This document shows positions 54,801-63,388 of a stretch of 64,000 bases of DNA, piece by piece. Location: the NCBI GenBank assembly GCA_001839685.1, contig MLAK01000303.1, forward strand, positions 8,632 through 72,631. Reading direction: 5' to 3'. The stretch is from Tritrichomonas foetus. Its lineage: Eukaryota > Parabasalia > Tritrichomonadida > Tritrichomonadidae. The notes below the pieces were generated by a model that was not told where the DNA came from, made no database searches, and worked only from the letters and a program-made list of their open reading frames with translations. Each line of letters starts with the position of its first letter. The stretch's first letter is position 1. A program made the position numbers and the translations under genes.

Positions 54801-56592
54801 CAAAGATGAATCAGATGAAATTGATCCCTTTGCTGAAAACTATAACAGTGAAATCATGCATATTTCTAATCCAACTGGTCAAAAAATTTCCATTCATTTA
54901 AGACATACTGTCAATACAAGATTACCTAATTCCTCAATGGTTATGATTTCTCCAACACCAGGATTTGAAAATTCCACATTTGTTGTTGGTCGAGCGCTTT
55001 CAAAAAGCATTGAAATATCAGGAAACCATCAATATTTAGCATTAATTGATATTCCTGGTGGTTGGAGTGCTTTACGAATTGAATTCACAAGTTGGAAACG
55101 ATATAGACCGCCACCACCTGAGTTAATTGATGTTACAACAATCCATGATGCATTCATTGCAGATATGAAAGAATTTGCAATCGATTGGAAGCCAGAAGAT
55201 ACTGAAGAGTTAGTTATGTCACTACCGAGATATGCCTTAACAGAGCCAACATTTGTTACAACAGAAACAATTGCAAAAACCAGTCCACTTGTTCATAAAT
55301 TTTCAACTAATGTTGTTTTATTGAGAGCCCAACTCCTTCATCAATTCAACTATATTCGAACCAAACAAAGAAATGAAGTTCATAAAAGTCTTTGGGAATC
55401 AATGACATGCTTTGTTAGTTGTGAAGATGCGGCAGATGATATTACATCATGCATTGAATGTGGTAAAAACGATTCATTTGCTAACTTTGTCATTGATAGG
55501 CATGCATCACAAAGACTTGTTGTTGAAGGTAGAGGTGATTATTCACGCTCAATTCTTTCACAATTAACTGTTGCCTTTAGAAAAGCTGGAAAAGAGCATT
55601 TGAAATGTAAGAAACGTCCATGGAAGATTAAATTTGCGAATGAACTTGCAATTGATGCAGGTGGACCAACACGTGAGCTTATGACTGAAGTTGCTTCAAG
55701 TATTTTTGAACCAACAACGCAAGTCTTTATACCAGTTCCAAATTCCAGATATGGTGATGGTCCAAATAAAGACACTTTTATTCCATTTAATCGAAGTAAT
55801 AATTCTCGAAATGCAGATTATGCAACGATTGGTATATATATTGGTATTGTTCTTCGAACAGGATTTGCACAAGATTTACCATTTGCACCAATTGTATGGA
55901 AATATCTTGCAAAAGAACCAATTGGTGCATCCGATGTGTATGCAATAGATTCCCCTCTTGAAGAACAAATGAAAAATGTTCCAAAAGAATGTGAATTAGG
56001 TTATGCTTTATGGCAAGTTGAAGCTTGGGATGGTGCTATGACTGTTCTTCCGGGGCATGCACCAAATTCACTTGTTCGACAAGAAGAAGCATCACAATAT
56101 GTAAATGAAGTTATTGCTTACAGAATATCAACATTAAAGCCAATGCTAAAAGTCATTCGAAATGCATTCCGTGAAAATGTTGGATTTAAAACACATCCAC
56201 TCCTGACTGGAAAATTACTCTCTAGAATGGCCCAAGGCTCACCAGTTATCGCAACTGAACACTTAAAAGCAATTACTGTTATTACTGATTATGATGGTGT
56301 CAATGATCCAACAATTACTCGTTTCTGGCGTGTAATTGATCGATTTACAAGTGATCAAAGACGACTTTTATTGAAATTTGTAACAACTTTAACAAGACCA
56401 CCAAATCCAACTATTAATCCTGATTTTAGAATACAAATAGATAAATTTATTACGAGGAATCCGGATGATATGCTTCCAACGGCTTCTACTTGTTTCAACA
56501 GACTTCACCTACCGGCCTATACATCAGATGACATTTGTTATGAAAAACTATTATATGCTGTTCAATATTGCCAATCAATGGAAAACAAATAA
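48868..56592 (+). CDS. giant HECT-type E3 ubiquitin ligase
   Basis: 2574 residues, one uninterrupted frame of 7.7 kb. The first 2150 residues show no repeat recognised with certainty. They are mostly helical with propeller-like stretches at about 200-450 (YIYTENTCREYSI-like segments, beta-rich) and a beta-rich region near 1995-2080 with GGWSALRIEFTSW. The C-terminal HECT domain occupies about 2210-2574: FANELAIDAGGPTRELM in the N-lobe, then LTGKLLSRMAQGSPV, and the C-lobe with catalytic C2542 in TASTCFNRLHLP. The protein forms a ubiquitin thioester and transfers it to substrates. The N-terminus starts MGHSSS, but histidine at position 3 does not fit the N-myristoylation consensus. Large HECT proteins act as scaffolds and ligases; the substrate is unknown. 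I could not match it to HERC, HUWE1 or HECTD4 specifically. Confidence 0.92.
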   Translation: MGHSSSAPLASTLTKKEVIEQMKPINQTPISFFKQEIIISTFFPSTKKNKNSGSSQRIHTPSLLASLLLGCYEQLDNISDILETLIKISQEPDNMLVCELDYQFHVYTRLAEARHSMLKSLIRFSPFTSSPFSETPSKKHKAHLSLSKLTTVFDKLYDIQFKKLSKCPEIKDILKHYKISTPASAFTPPTHDYLSSGLGQTEPFSVRKVIVHGICSNGHFLFVLCRETLEIFPLFNLGSLMPPIKRQFDTPFDLHTSVVADSTHLYIYTENTCREYSILDIFQKKFKYVSKPVQPNFICYVSDGILTARIDNDFHVHIYEGNKLLDKVKLCQGNESLHPSIPNLFPHTDYSLIPIEINGCFISFMFRINPANIIYRVFSLITGKHVHDDLFTSSDMCYASQTDTINRCHWVISLVDGNKFGVKRFYFPGSIDPRLVQFNVKKKRPSKKYKTFIRNFSSTVVHYTSSQVYPSYYIAKNGDKLNDFIDIIFKYAGLSNQELALQSMIIILDMNLKQTPPSKPLRERILDLVVKLHSHLSIFLFFSALNHVLFRFSPRAITMLVEMITKIKTNNLLRFAYHQLESSLIVAKLPFTTINDFTKLIPDDTRNESEIPESIQTLIFIHQKLLTTETLRYINSDDFNEIQFCSRKESLTMLDHLNYYSKAFLTKFEKALGKCKSDLELDQSFIMRILSNFLSLLSSLSTIHVISQFITKIFSPLLKKINDYVMKRSLNLTDDSSLSHNVRMFLFIYGKLAATLLSGSDLTDFEKRYIHLIRSNLDATNFKINLLNNCILPDDKNEEKGSINNDKSIEDLKKISLDINQDINDLSNIGKKPSKFLTKKKFYEPIMKVFYSKFKPFMHKNLSEELKELDRTALLSICKHLNILDQLFEPKLPFEAKMKAALDQMLKVRNSYRVLHQANQSCNNILKGRMLLKMNIDPEITATELGDFITSKEDPQTVLELLIRQKIRTDLTVIGFSLMESVLSIESNWLFIDIFSYTLAQIPKFEGLASILTITHGAKIVQIESLYDRILKIIKMRPKCNLIIAAFRFFRDCVNLHSIQNKFLNGILDIFSKNNDNYALFALSLSLINSITEMPSVLMQSQQSPMGWLLQSASLSKVQATSEFYDSFRDVFWNSQPVLKRILCRVMFAVLNSTLLKEKIIKKELIKILKFIGQTFIDFSDICTANEMIWLLRRFLTEKTHSQPILMKIILNVDHDDDVMVCGVFAVLGNSIELIRPYCNIKSHENRSTTSEYISIPTSSRNRFFCYERPFDLARKPFNLTVTPQNLIYAVAVVVLDTQAFDNFDFILSFFDECFDNLASIRSVLYLQVLGHFLKYKEFVDKIKPNMVKMLSLSPLPFHTIPTIIGLIRGFQVLPDLDVIDNFYQIQYNSTSYISYVSPQLLPEKKFDVSFKVSDDESPFYFGIISDDVERYFTRYSMVCSPSGILYPYKESIEEFEPEKQTTFFIDTNKHSFTVGSKKIQFPPGENFRIIIAARKSVKVKIRCDKSNFNYEGVPSICQHGAIMADNIESLFKLPKNISKSKDATLPYHLNDYPDIRSVVEQIRIKKKLSFNFQEPPDYVSIHVGFATHASKGYVNELIQGLFKTIALQWTTICMMRIAIQKPSLVTNPIKLFTLLSIPLEPFQAGNFQARKFPFSLNPVWENANSVYLSLDNDAKEAIKSILKSSDTIDQLCFSLLRMSESRKMHLICHPHILHTYYPPGSLTDTVKIQYDFSIATLNSFTPMRRKSIKIGDKKESLPIIINKGPTVLSITRDIINEDLSVFAISQSDNTFVFDTGFEVLLILKNLLYVAHTPKQKYTLKSAFANMFIAQSPFVLRYLAQIADYIELQMPPSPYDFSSDYLKKLIVMGGILKSSVFSDRFTSFLSQESRVLNDPICVELTKHFPEFLSVDPGKPTKNECKIGIVSLDPGTIKTDFSLRIRTLRLFSRSYTSLVGFPFWEILPYWLRITGAWRTSANIKDESDEIDPFAENYNSEIMHISNPTGQKISIHLRHTVNTRLPNSSMVMISPTPGFENSTFVVGRALSKSIEISGNHQYLALIDIPGGWSALRIEFTSWKRYRPPPPELIDVTTIHDAFIADMKEFAIDWKPEDTEELVMSLPRYALTEPTFVTTETIAKTSPLVHKFSTNVVLLRAQLLHQFNYIRTKQRNEVHKSLWESMTCFVSCEDAADDITSCIECGKNDSFANFVIDRHASQRLVVEGRGDYSRSILSQLTVAFRKAGKEHLKCKKRPWKIKFANELAIDAGGPTRELMTEVASSIFEPTTQVFIPVPNSRYGDGPNKDTFIPFNRSNNSRNADYATIGIYIGIVLRTGFAQDLPFAPIVWKYLAKEPIGASDVYAIDSPLEEQMKNVPKECELGYALWQVEAWDGAMTVLPGHAPNSLVRQEEASQYVNEVIAYRISTLKPMLKVIRNAFRENVGFKTHPLLTGKLLSRMAQGSPVIATEHLKAITVITDYDGVNDPTITRFWRVIDRFTSDQRRLLLKFVTTLTRPPNPTINPDFRIQIDKFITRNPDDMLPTASTCFNRLHLPAYTSDDICYEKLLYAVQYCQSMENK

Positions 56593-56969
56593 TAATGAAA
56601 ATTTAAATAACAGCGTTTAAAACAATTTGTGTTGTAAATTATTTATATTGTCGATAAATAAATATTTTTTTATTAATTATTTGAATCATTTTCACATTTT
56701 TTCCTCTAACTTTTGATCAAATAATTAAGTTTAAACTTTCAGAAAAAGAATAATGAAAAATAAACAAAATCTTTTATTTAAAAATTCCTACAAACAGTTG
56801 TTATTAATAAAACGATTAAATTTGGACTTCAAAAGGTAAAAAGTATAAAATATACTTCATTTTTTCCTATATAATTATTTCCGCAAAATTTTATCGCATC
56901 TACTTTTTTCAACAGTAATTATAAAATCTACTCATGAAGAAAAAAATATTTTCCTCTAATATAAAAAAT
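56593..56969. other. convergent spacer
   Basis: Short A/T-rich region between the 3' ends of the HECT gene and the ankyrin-RING gene. AATAAATA motifs near 56656 may be polyadenylation signals of either gene. Confidence 0.5.
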
Positions 56970-57668
56970 TCAATATTTGATAAAAAAAAATTCAGAAAAA
57001 GGCTGATGGCAAACTGGACAAACTGATCTTGGAGTAATGAAGTGCTCTTGACAGTAAATATTATGTCCACACTCTTTGTAAATAACGTTTGCCTTGTTAT
57101 TACAATCTTTGTGATTACAAATTTTTTGAAAAGCTGCTTTACTTGGATGAGTTTCGTTATTTGGAAAATTTGCGATTGTTGATGCTTCAATGTTTCTTTG
57201 AATATTATCCAGCTGTTTCATTAGTATATTTGTGTGTTCTTCAATTCCATTTTTTATTCGTATTGTTGAAGCACTTAAACTCATTTTGTGTGATTGAGTT
57301 TGTGAATCGTCAATTTTTTGACCTTCAAGATTGTTTTGACCTTTGGGATTATTTTGACCTTTAGAATTATTTTGACCTTTGGGATTTTTTTGCAAATTTT
57401 TTTTCATATATTTGTCGACACATAGTTTTCTAATACTATCTGGTTTAGCGAGATCTAATGCCGTTCTTCGTTCGTTGTTGATTGCGAGGAGTTTTGCGCC
57501 TTTGTCGAGAAGAAATTTGATCATCAGCCAATTTCCGGATTCCATTGCATAATGAAGCGCTGTGTTTCCTTTTTCTTGGTCAACTTCGTCGAGATCCTGT
57601 TGAGTTATATTTTGTTTCGCGTATAGTGAAACTATATCACCAGATCGCACGATACTAATGAGTGACAT
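56970..57668 (-). CDS. ankyrin-repeat protein with C-terminal RING finger
   Basis: 232 residues. Two ankyrin repeats lie at about 3-85: GNTALHYAMESGNWLMIKFLL is a textbook repeat, followed by RRTALDLAKPD. A low-complexity linker has four near-identical K-G-Q-N-N heptads (about 93-117). The C-terminal RING finger (about 184-228) has C-x4-C, then KECGHNIYCQEHF and CPVCHQPF, i.e. a C3HC4-type arrangement with a wide first pair. This is the small ankyrin-RING E3 design seen in XBAT-like and trichomonad proteins. It probably transfers ubiquitin from an E2 to targets bound by the ankyrin part. Its ATG gives the ankyrin start at the beginning of the first helix. Confidence 0.85.
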   Translation of the reverse strand: MSLISIVRSGDIVSLYAKQNITQQDLDEVDQEKGNTALHYAMESGNWLMIKFLLDKGAKLLAINNERRTALDLAKPDSIRKLCVDKYMKKNLQKNPKGQNNSKGQNNPKGQNNLEGQKIDDSQTQSHKMSLSASTIRIKNGIEEHTNILMKQLDNIQRNIEASTIANFPNNETHPSKAAFQKICNHKDCNNKANVIYKECGHNIYCQEHFITPRSVCPVCHQPFSEFFFIKY

Positions 57669-58025
57669 AGAATCAGATTTAATATTTTTTAGATCACATT
57701 TCTATTTTTTTCTAAATCTCATTTCTAAATTTTCATCATGTAAATTCATAAAGGATGTCTTTCATTTGGATACAATTAAAAACCAAAGTATTCTACACAA
57801 GCTGTTCCATGAATAATTACTAAATAAAGTTGAATGAATGATTGGAATCAAAAACTACCTCCTATTTGATATGTGGCATAAAAAATCTTGATTGAAATAA
57901 ATGGGCAACTAATATCGAATTTTTGAAGGCTATTTTGGCTGTCATATTGGGGAAAAAAAAACAAATGTCATTCGAATAAAAAAATGTGGTCAAAATGAAG
58001 TGAAGTGAAACAAATTTTTTTATTG
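57669..58025. other. divergent spacer
   Basis: Between the divergent ankyrin-RING and helicase genes. A GTG at 58005 in frame with the helicase is not a likely start; the ATG at 58026 is preferred. No clear initiator element. Confidence 0.45.
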
Positions 58026-61000
58026 ATGAGTTCTGTTGAAGATCAAAGGAATAAAGAACCAGTTTCCCAATCAATAGATTTTCAACATCCAAAACTCAAA
58101 GAAAATGAAGACGAAATTGCAAAGAAAGAAATTATCTTATCTTTATCAAAAGCTTCAATTCAACTAAAAAAACTAAATTTAAATCGGAAAGCTTGGCAGA
58201 AATATCTTCCATCCCTTAATCAAAAAATTCAACAGTTTAAAAACTTAATAGAAAAATCAAAAAATAGCTATATGTCATATCTTCAAAAAAGTCTTGTAGA
58301 TTCTTTCAAAAACATTGGAAGTATTTTTGAAATATTAAAAGAACAAATTGATGAAGTTGCTGCACAGAAGGCATCAAAATTAATCGAAATATTTACTTTG
58401 TATTACAATCAACTTGAATTCTATTTCAGAGACCTTGAAATTGAGCCACAAAAATATCTTCCATGCATTGAATTGGAAACAAGACTTTTTATGTTTTGTT
58501 TACAAAGGACAAAAGATCGCAAGATTAAAATTCTTCCTGTTTATATGATGCAAAATAGAATAAACAATATAAATGAAAAATTCGAAATTAATTTCAACAC
58601 ATTTGATCAATTTGAAGAAAAAGAATGTCCATTAGAAAAAGTTGATGACAATGCAGAAGTTTTTCAAATGATTGTACATGCTATTGAAGAAACAATGAAA
58701 GAAATTGAAGAAATAAAAGGAAAAATACGAAATATCAAAGCTAGATCCTATCGTCCTCCAATCATTACTTATCAATCTTTCGGTCCTGTCTATGGACTCA
58801 CATATAGTGAACCAGATAATCAGGAATTAAAACAATTAAAAAGAACAAAATTGTTTCTTAAAAAGGAAATCAATGAATTGGAGCTACAAAAAATAACAAT
58901 GAAAAAAGATATGGAAAACGAAATTAAAAGAAAAAGAGAAGAAAAAATATATCAGAATCATGTAAGAATATGTTTAGGTTCTTCAACTGGTTCAGGAAAA
59001 ACAAGATGTATTCCAATTCAATTAGCAATTCGTTCTTATCTTGAAGGATTGAAAATGCCATTTATCTTTTTAACTCAACCAGGCAAAACACATATTGATG
59101 AAATGAAAAAATATTATTCTCTTATTTGCAAAGATTTATGTGATGTATCAACAAGTGTTGATGATGTTATTGAAAGATTTAAAAAACAAGTTCAAAAACC
59201 TATCATTTGCTTGTTTTCACCTTTTCCGCTTTTAATTTTGATTAAAAAGATGGATTTTTGTAATAAATTATTTCAAATGTCAAGATTTTGTTTCGATGAA
59301 GTTCATACAAGAACAATTTATATTGATGTATTAATGAGTATAGTCACAACTTATATGAAATATATTGGAATTCCTTATCATGTTATCACAATGTCAGCCA
59401 CACTTGATGAAGGTGTTAAGAAATGTATTCCATATATGGAACATATTCAACTTTCTGACGAAGGTCCTCTATTCCCGGTAGAAAGAAAGGCCTTTTTCAC
59501 ATCCAAAAAGGATGGATGTTATCGAAAGGATGTTATAATGGATGCTTTCTCATGGGTTTTAAATCAATTTGTATATAAAAAACAAGAACTTGGGCATATT
59601 TTGATGTTTGATAGTGGTCGGGCGAAATTAAATAATTTTGTAAATAAAATTAGAGATACTTATCAGCATGATGTTACCAAAAATGTTATTTGTTTACAAG
59701 CAACTTTGGAAAAAATGGAAAATTTACGTACTTATTTTGATCGATTGATTCAGGAATATCAAAAGATTGCAGATGATATTCATAAATACGAACAAAGAAT
59801 GATAAAACAACAAAATGAAAGAAGAAGAAAAGCGAAAAAAAAGAAAGAACCATTCAAAGAAAGACCATTCCAAAAATTGAATTATATCTTCGTCCTTCCT
59901 GTTGTATTAACGAGTTCTGTTCTTGATAATCAAAAACAATTGGCACATTCTACATTACCAAAAATATTGAAAAATACGATCAAAGTTATTTGTGCGACGA
60001 ATATTATTGAATCATCAATTACAATAGATGATCTTGCAGCAGTTATTGATAGTGGATTATATAAACAACCGATTTATGAACCGAAACAAAAATATACAAA
60101 ACTTGCAGAATTAAGTATCTCAACAGCACAACGAACACAACGAGAAGGACGAGTTGGTCGAATGCGTCCCGGAATATTTGCATATGTTGAAAATGGGAAT
60201 ATTCAAACACATAATTATCCTGAAATCATGACAGCAGATTTAAGTAGTTATATTTTACAATTACGCGAAATTGGAATTAAATTAGAAGAATTACCAAATC
60301 TTCCTGATTCACCATCAAAAGAAACATTTGATAATTGTATTAATATGTTACAATCATTAAACAATCTTAATGAATCACGAGAACTAACATCTTTAGGTAG
60401 AAAAGTCTCACGTTTTCCATTAATTTCACCTATATTTGCAACAGCAATTGATCATTACTGGGAATCTAATGGCCAGGGTGTCGAACATGCATTGTTCGCA
60501 ATATTTGTTGTTTTGTCAATTATATCGAAAAATATTGTTTATGATTTCGAGAATCCATATGTTAAATACAATTATTGTGAAGATTCGGATTTAGTAACTA
60601 TTATTCAATTATTAATAATGGTTTTAACTAAGAACATCAAAGGCGAAAAACCAGCTGTTGAAATATATGGACTTCTTACATCAGAATTTAATGTTTTTTA
60701 TGCTCGATTGTGCACAATTCATTCATTATATTCGAATCATCACATTCTCACCAATGTTGAAAAATTGAAACAATGGTTGAATGGGAAAAACATGTTTGAA
60801 ATGATTAATGACTTTTTGTTATGTATCAATACAATTGATCCAACATGGCTTTCTTATCGTGAAATGACTCATTTCTCTAAAATAGTTTTAGATAGTCAAC
60901 CTACTGGCAAGTATGATGGGAGATTTTATGTTGTCTATGAAAATGAAACAAATGAAAAGTTCAATGTATATCAACGGTTTGGAACACATCTTTTTACATT

Positions 61001-63218
61001 TCATGATTCTGCTTATTTGTTAAACATAGAAGAAAACACACAAATGCAAATCAAAGTTGGCTCAATTTATCATAAACTCGCACACTCACCTATTGTATAT
61101 AAAGAGATTCCATGTGACTGTAAACATCCATTGATTAGCTTTTTACTTGAACAATATCTTGATGATGAAATGAGGGCCAATTTGAAATATCTGAATCATC
61201 AGCATACTGATAAATCATTTTTAATGGTTCATGCTAAATCTCAGAGTGTCTTTGGAAAATTACTCGAAATCATAACGTTAATTCAAAAGACATGTTTTTA
61301 TATTGGAAATTCGATTCTTTTCAATTCCAGATCACTTGAATGTTGTGTAGAATTGAACTATCAAGGAACTGAAGCTTATGAAAACAATATCATCTATTGG
61401 GAAGATCAATCAGTCAAACTATTTTCGTTTGAAGGGCCCATAATTCAATACTTTTTCTCAGAATTAATTCCGAAGTTTAAAAAATTCATTATTTCCGATA
61501 AACCAAAAATTAGAGTGGCATTAAATGGATTATTTTTAAAGAGAAATATCATTAGTCGTATCTTTGATGAAAGAATAAGCCAGAACACCAGAACCAGCCT
61601 GTCTAACAATTTGCTCTTGGTAGTAGATTCTGAAATTTATAATTATGAGTTGAGAATAATGCTTGAAAGATTTGGCAAAAAGGTCTATTTTGATACACTT
61701 GAGAACTCACTTGATTATTACATAACAAGAAAAGTGAAAGGAGTACAAAGAGATTATAAAGTTCCATTTGAAATACCATCAAAGATTGTTGATCCAATAT
61801 TATATGACAATCACTTAAATACATTAAAAGATGTCAATAATTGGATTTTAGAGATAATAAATGAGAATGAAACATTGAAACAGCATCTAGAATCTCATGC
61901 ACTAATTTGCAAAGAAGATAGACGGATTTCAATTCAACCTGATTTATATGATGTTTTATATCAATATTTGGAAAATTATCAAGAAAAAGCACTAGAACAA
62001 AATTTTTCTGCGATAACATTACCAAAAATTAAATTTAATGAATTCAGAATACAAATTTGTCGAATTAATACTGATCTTGATGTTTCAGAAAAATGGGAAA
62101 TTTCTGATTCAAAACAATTTTTGATTGTGCCAAATAATAAAGTTCAAGAAGCAGAAGAATTAATTGAAAAATATATTGTTGATGATTCAATTGAAGCAAA
62201 AGTTCATAGTTGCATTTTCATGTGTACAAATCCAATTGTTCCAAAAACAACGAAATATTCAATTCCAGTTTTCAAAACAAATATTGATGATATTGATTTT
62301 AAACCGATGTGTGTTGAATGTTTGATTGAATCATTAATTAATTCAACATCGAAAATATATAATCATAAGAAGAAAGAATATAATGAACGATTCATTTATG
62401 ATAACAAACAAAAATTGAATATTATTCCTATTTGTTCAAGTAATTCATCTAATGAAGACGAAATCACATGGCCTAAAGTTCCATTTGGTGTTATGCTTTA
62501 TGCTTTACTTAAAGATAGTGATGCTCAACTAAATAAACTTGCAGAAATCTGGCTTGTTGGAGTTTTGAATCAAACTATTAGATCAAATGCAGAACATTTC
62601 ACATTTTGTCCTGATCATCCACAAAATATTTATGTTTTAAGTGAAAGAAGTGAACATAGATATATTCCAGAATGTAAGATATGTCATAAAATACAATGCA
62701 GAAGATGCAAACAATGGCATGAGCGTTCCAAATCTATTGATTGTGAAGGAAATTATATTGGAAAAAGTTGTCCATTTTGTCATACACCAACAATTAAAAT
62801 TGCAGGTTGTAACCATATTTCTTGTCCTTGTGGGAAACATTGGTGTTACAAATGCGAATATGGTGCCAGCACTAGTCAAGAAATTTACAGGCACATGCAT
62901 GAAAAGCATGGCAGTTTTGGAGTTGAAGAAGAAGATATAAATGAAGTTCGAAGGCCAATTGTTGGAATGCAACATGAAAACATATTTGGTCAACGAGCCA
63001 TTGTGCGAAATGAACCTCGAATGTTTGGAATGCGACAGCAACCTCAAATTGCTTTTGGTCATGGAAATGTTCAGAACGACAATAATAATACCGTTGGGAT
63101 AAACATTGAGAGAAACTATCATGCCAATGAGATAAACGACCATACCAATGTGATAAATATTGTGAGAAACAACCATCGACCAATTCAATTCCAATTCCCC
63201 AATCGAAACCGATTTTAA
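58026..63218 (+). CDS. DEAH-box helicase fused to an RBR E3 module
   Basis: 1730 residues from the ATG at 58026. The N-terminal 290 residues are helical. The helicase core follows: motif I GSSTGSGKTR (about 318-327), motif II DEVH (near 425), motif III MSAT (near 457), motif V CATNIIESSITIDDL (near 660) and motif VI QREGRVGRM (near 705), then a winged-helix/HA2-type region. The last 220 residues carry a RING1-IBR-RING2 module. RING1 is degenerate (CIFMCTNPIV ... MCVECLIESL), the IBR is CKICHKIQCRRCKQW-like, and RING2 is CPFCHTPTIK followed by GCNHISCPCGKHWCYKC, with the RBR catalytic cysteine at C1595. The same architecture is known in plant DEAH11/DEAH12 proteins. It probably remodels RNA and ubiquitinates a bound protein, for example in antiviral or RNA quality control; that role is inferred. 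DEVH replaces the usual DEAH box. Confidence 0.9.
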   Translation: MSSVEDQRNKEPVSQSIDFQHPKLKENEDEIAKKEIILSLSKASIQLKKLNLNRKAWQKYLPSLNQKIQQFKNLIEKSKNSYMSYLQKSLVDSFKNIGSIFEILKEQIDEVAAQKASKLIEIFTLYYNQLEFYFRDLEIEPQKYLPCIELETRLFMFCLQRTKDRKIKILPVYMMQNRINNINEKFEINFNTFDQFEEKECPLEKVDDNAEVFQMIVHAIEETMKEIEEIKGKIRNIKARSYRPPIITYQSFGPVYGLTYSEPDNQELKQLKRTKLFLKKEINELELQKITMKKDMENEIKRKREEKIYQNHVRICLGSSTGSGKTRCIPIQLAIRSYLEGLKMPFIFLTQPGKTHIDEMKKYYSLICKDLCDVSTSVDDVIERFKKQVQKPIICLFSPFPLLILIKKMDFCNKLFQMSRFCFDEVHTRTIYIDVLMSIVTTYMKYIGIPYHVITMSATLDEGVKKCIPYMEHIQLSDEGPLFPVERKAFFTSKKDGCYRKDVIMDAFSWVLNQFVYKKQELGHILMFDSGRAKLNNFVNKIRDTYQHDVTKNVICLQATLEKMENLRTYFDRLIQEYQKIADDIHKYEQRMIKQQNERRRKAKKKKEPFKERPFQKLNYIFVLPVVLTSSVLDNQKQLAHSTLPKILKNTIKVICATNIIESSITIDDLAAVIDSGLYKQPIYEPKQKYTKLAELSISTAQRTQREGRVGRMRPGIFAYVENGNIQTHNYPEIMTADLSSYILQLREIGIKLEELPNLPDSPSKETFDNCINMLQSLNNLNESRELTSLGRKVSRFPLISPIFATAIDHYWESNGQGVEHALFAIFVVLSIISKNIVYDFENPYVKYNYCEDSDLVTIIQLLIMVLTKNIKGEKPAVEIYGLLTSEFNVFYARLCTIHSLYSNHHILTNVEKLKQWLNGKNMFEMINDFLLCINTIDPTWLSYREMTHFSKIVLDSQPTGKYDGRFYVVYENETNEKFNVYQRFGTHLFTFHDSAYLLNIEENTQMQIKVGSIYHKLAHSPIVYKEIPCDCKHPLISFLLEQYLDDEMRANLKYLNHQHTDKSFLMVHAKSQSVFGKLLEIITLIQKTCFYIGNSILFNSRSLECCVELNYQGTEAYENNIIYWEDQSVKLFSFEGPIIQYFFSELIPKFKKFIISDKPKIRVALNGLFLKRNIISRIFDERISQNTRTSLSNNLLLVVDSEIYNYELRIMLERFGKKVYFDTLENSLDYYITRKVKGVQRDYKVPFEIPSKIVDPILYDNHLNTLKDVNNWILEIINENETLKQHLESHALICKEDRRISIQPDLYDVLYQYLENYQEKALEQNFSAITLPKIKFNEFRIQICRINTDLDVSEKWEISDSKQFLIVPNNKVQEAEELIEKYIVDDSIEAKVHSCIFMCTNPIVPKTTKYSIPVFKTNIDDIDFKPMCVECLIESLINSTSKIYNHKKKEYNERFIYDNKQKLNIIPICSSNSSNEDEITWPKVPFGVMLYALLKDSDAQLNKLAEIWLVGVLNQTIRSNAEHFTFCPDHPQNIYVLSERSEHRYIPECKICHKIQCRRCKQWHERSKSIDCEGNYIGKSCPFCHTPTIKIAGCNHISCPCGKHWCYKCEYGASTSQEIYRHMHEKHGSFGVEEEDINEVRRPIVGMQHENIFGQRAIVRNEPRMFGMRQQPQIAFGHGNVQNDNNNTVGINIERNYHANEINDHTNVINIVRNNHRPIQFQFPNRNRF

Positions 63219-63388
63219 CTATTAATAAATTCAATATTCTCTCGAAAAAAGGCCTCGTAAAAATAAAACAACTAGATATATATTAATAGGGGAAAAATAA
63301 AATAAAATAAAATAAAATTTTACCTTTTATCTCAAAGTAAAGCCTAAAACATACAAAATCAAAAGAATTAATATTCAATAAATATATA
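63219..63388. other. short convergent spacer
   Basis: 170 bp with an aaaat-rich simple repeat (aataaaataaaataaaataaaat, near 63295-63318). Otherwise nothing recognised. Confidence 0.45.

Noticed and set aside
62637..63194. 185-codon minus-strand frame opposite the RBR module
   Set aside because: Antisense shadow of the cysteine-rich coding sequence; His/Phe/Ser-rich without domain.
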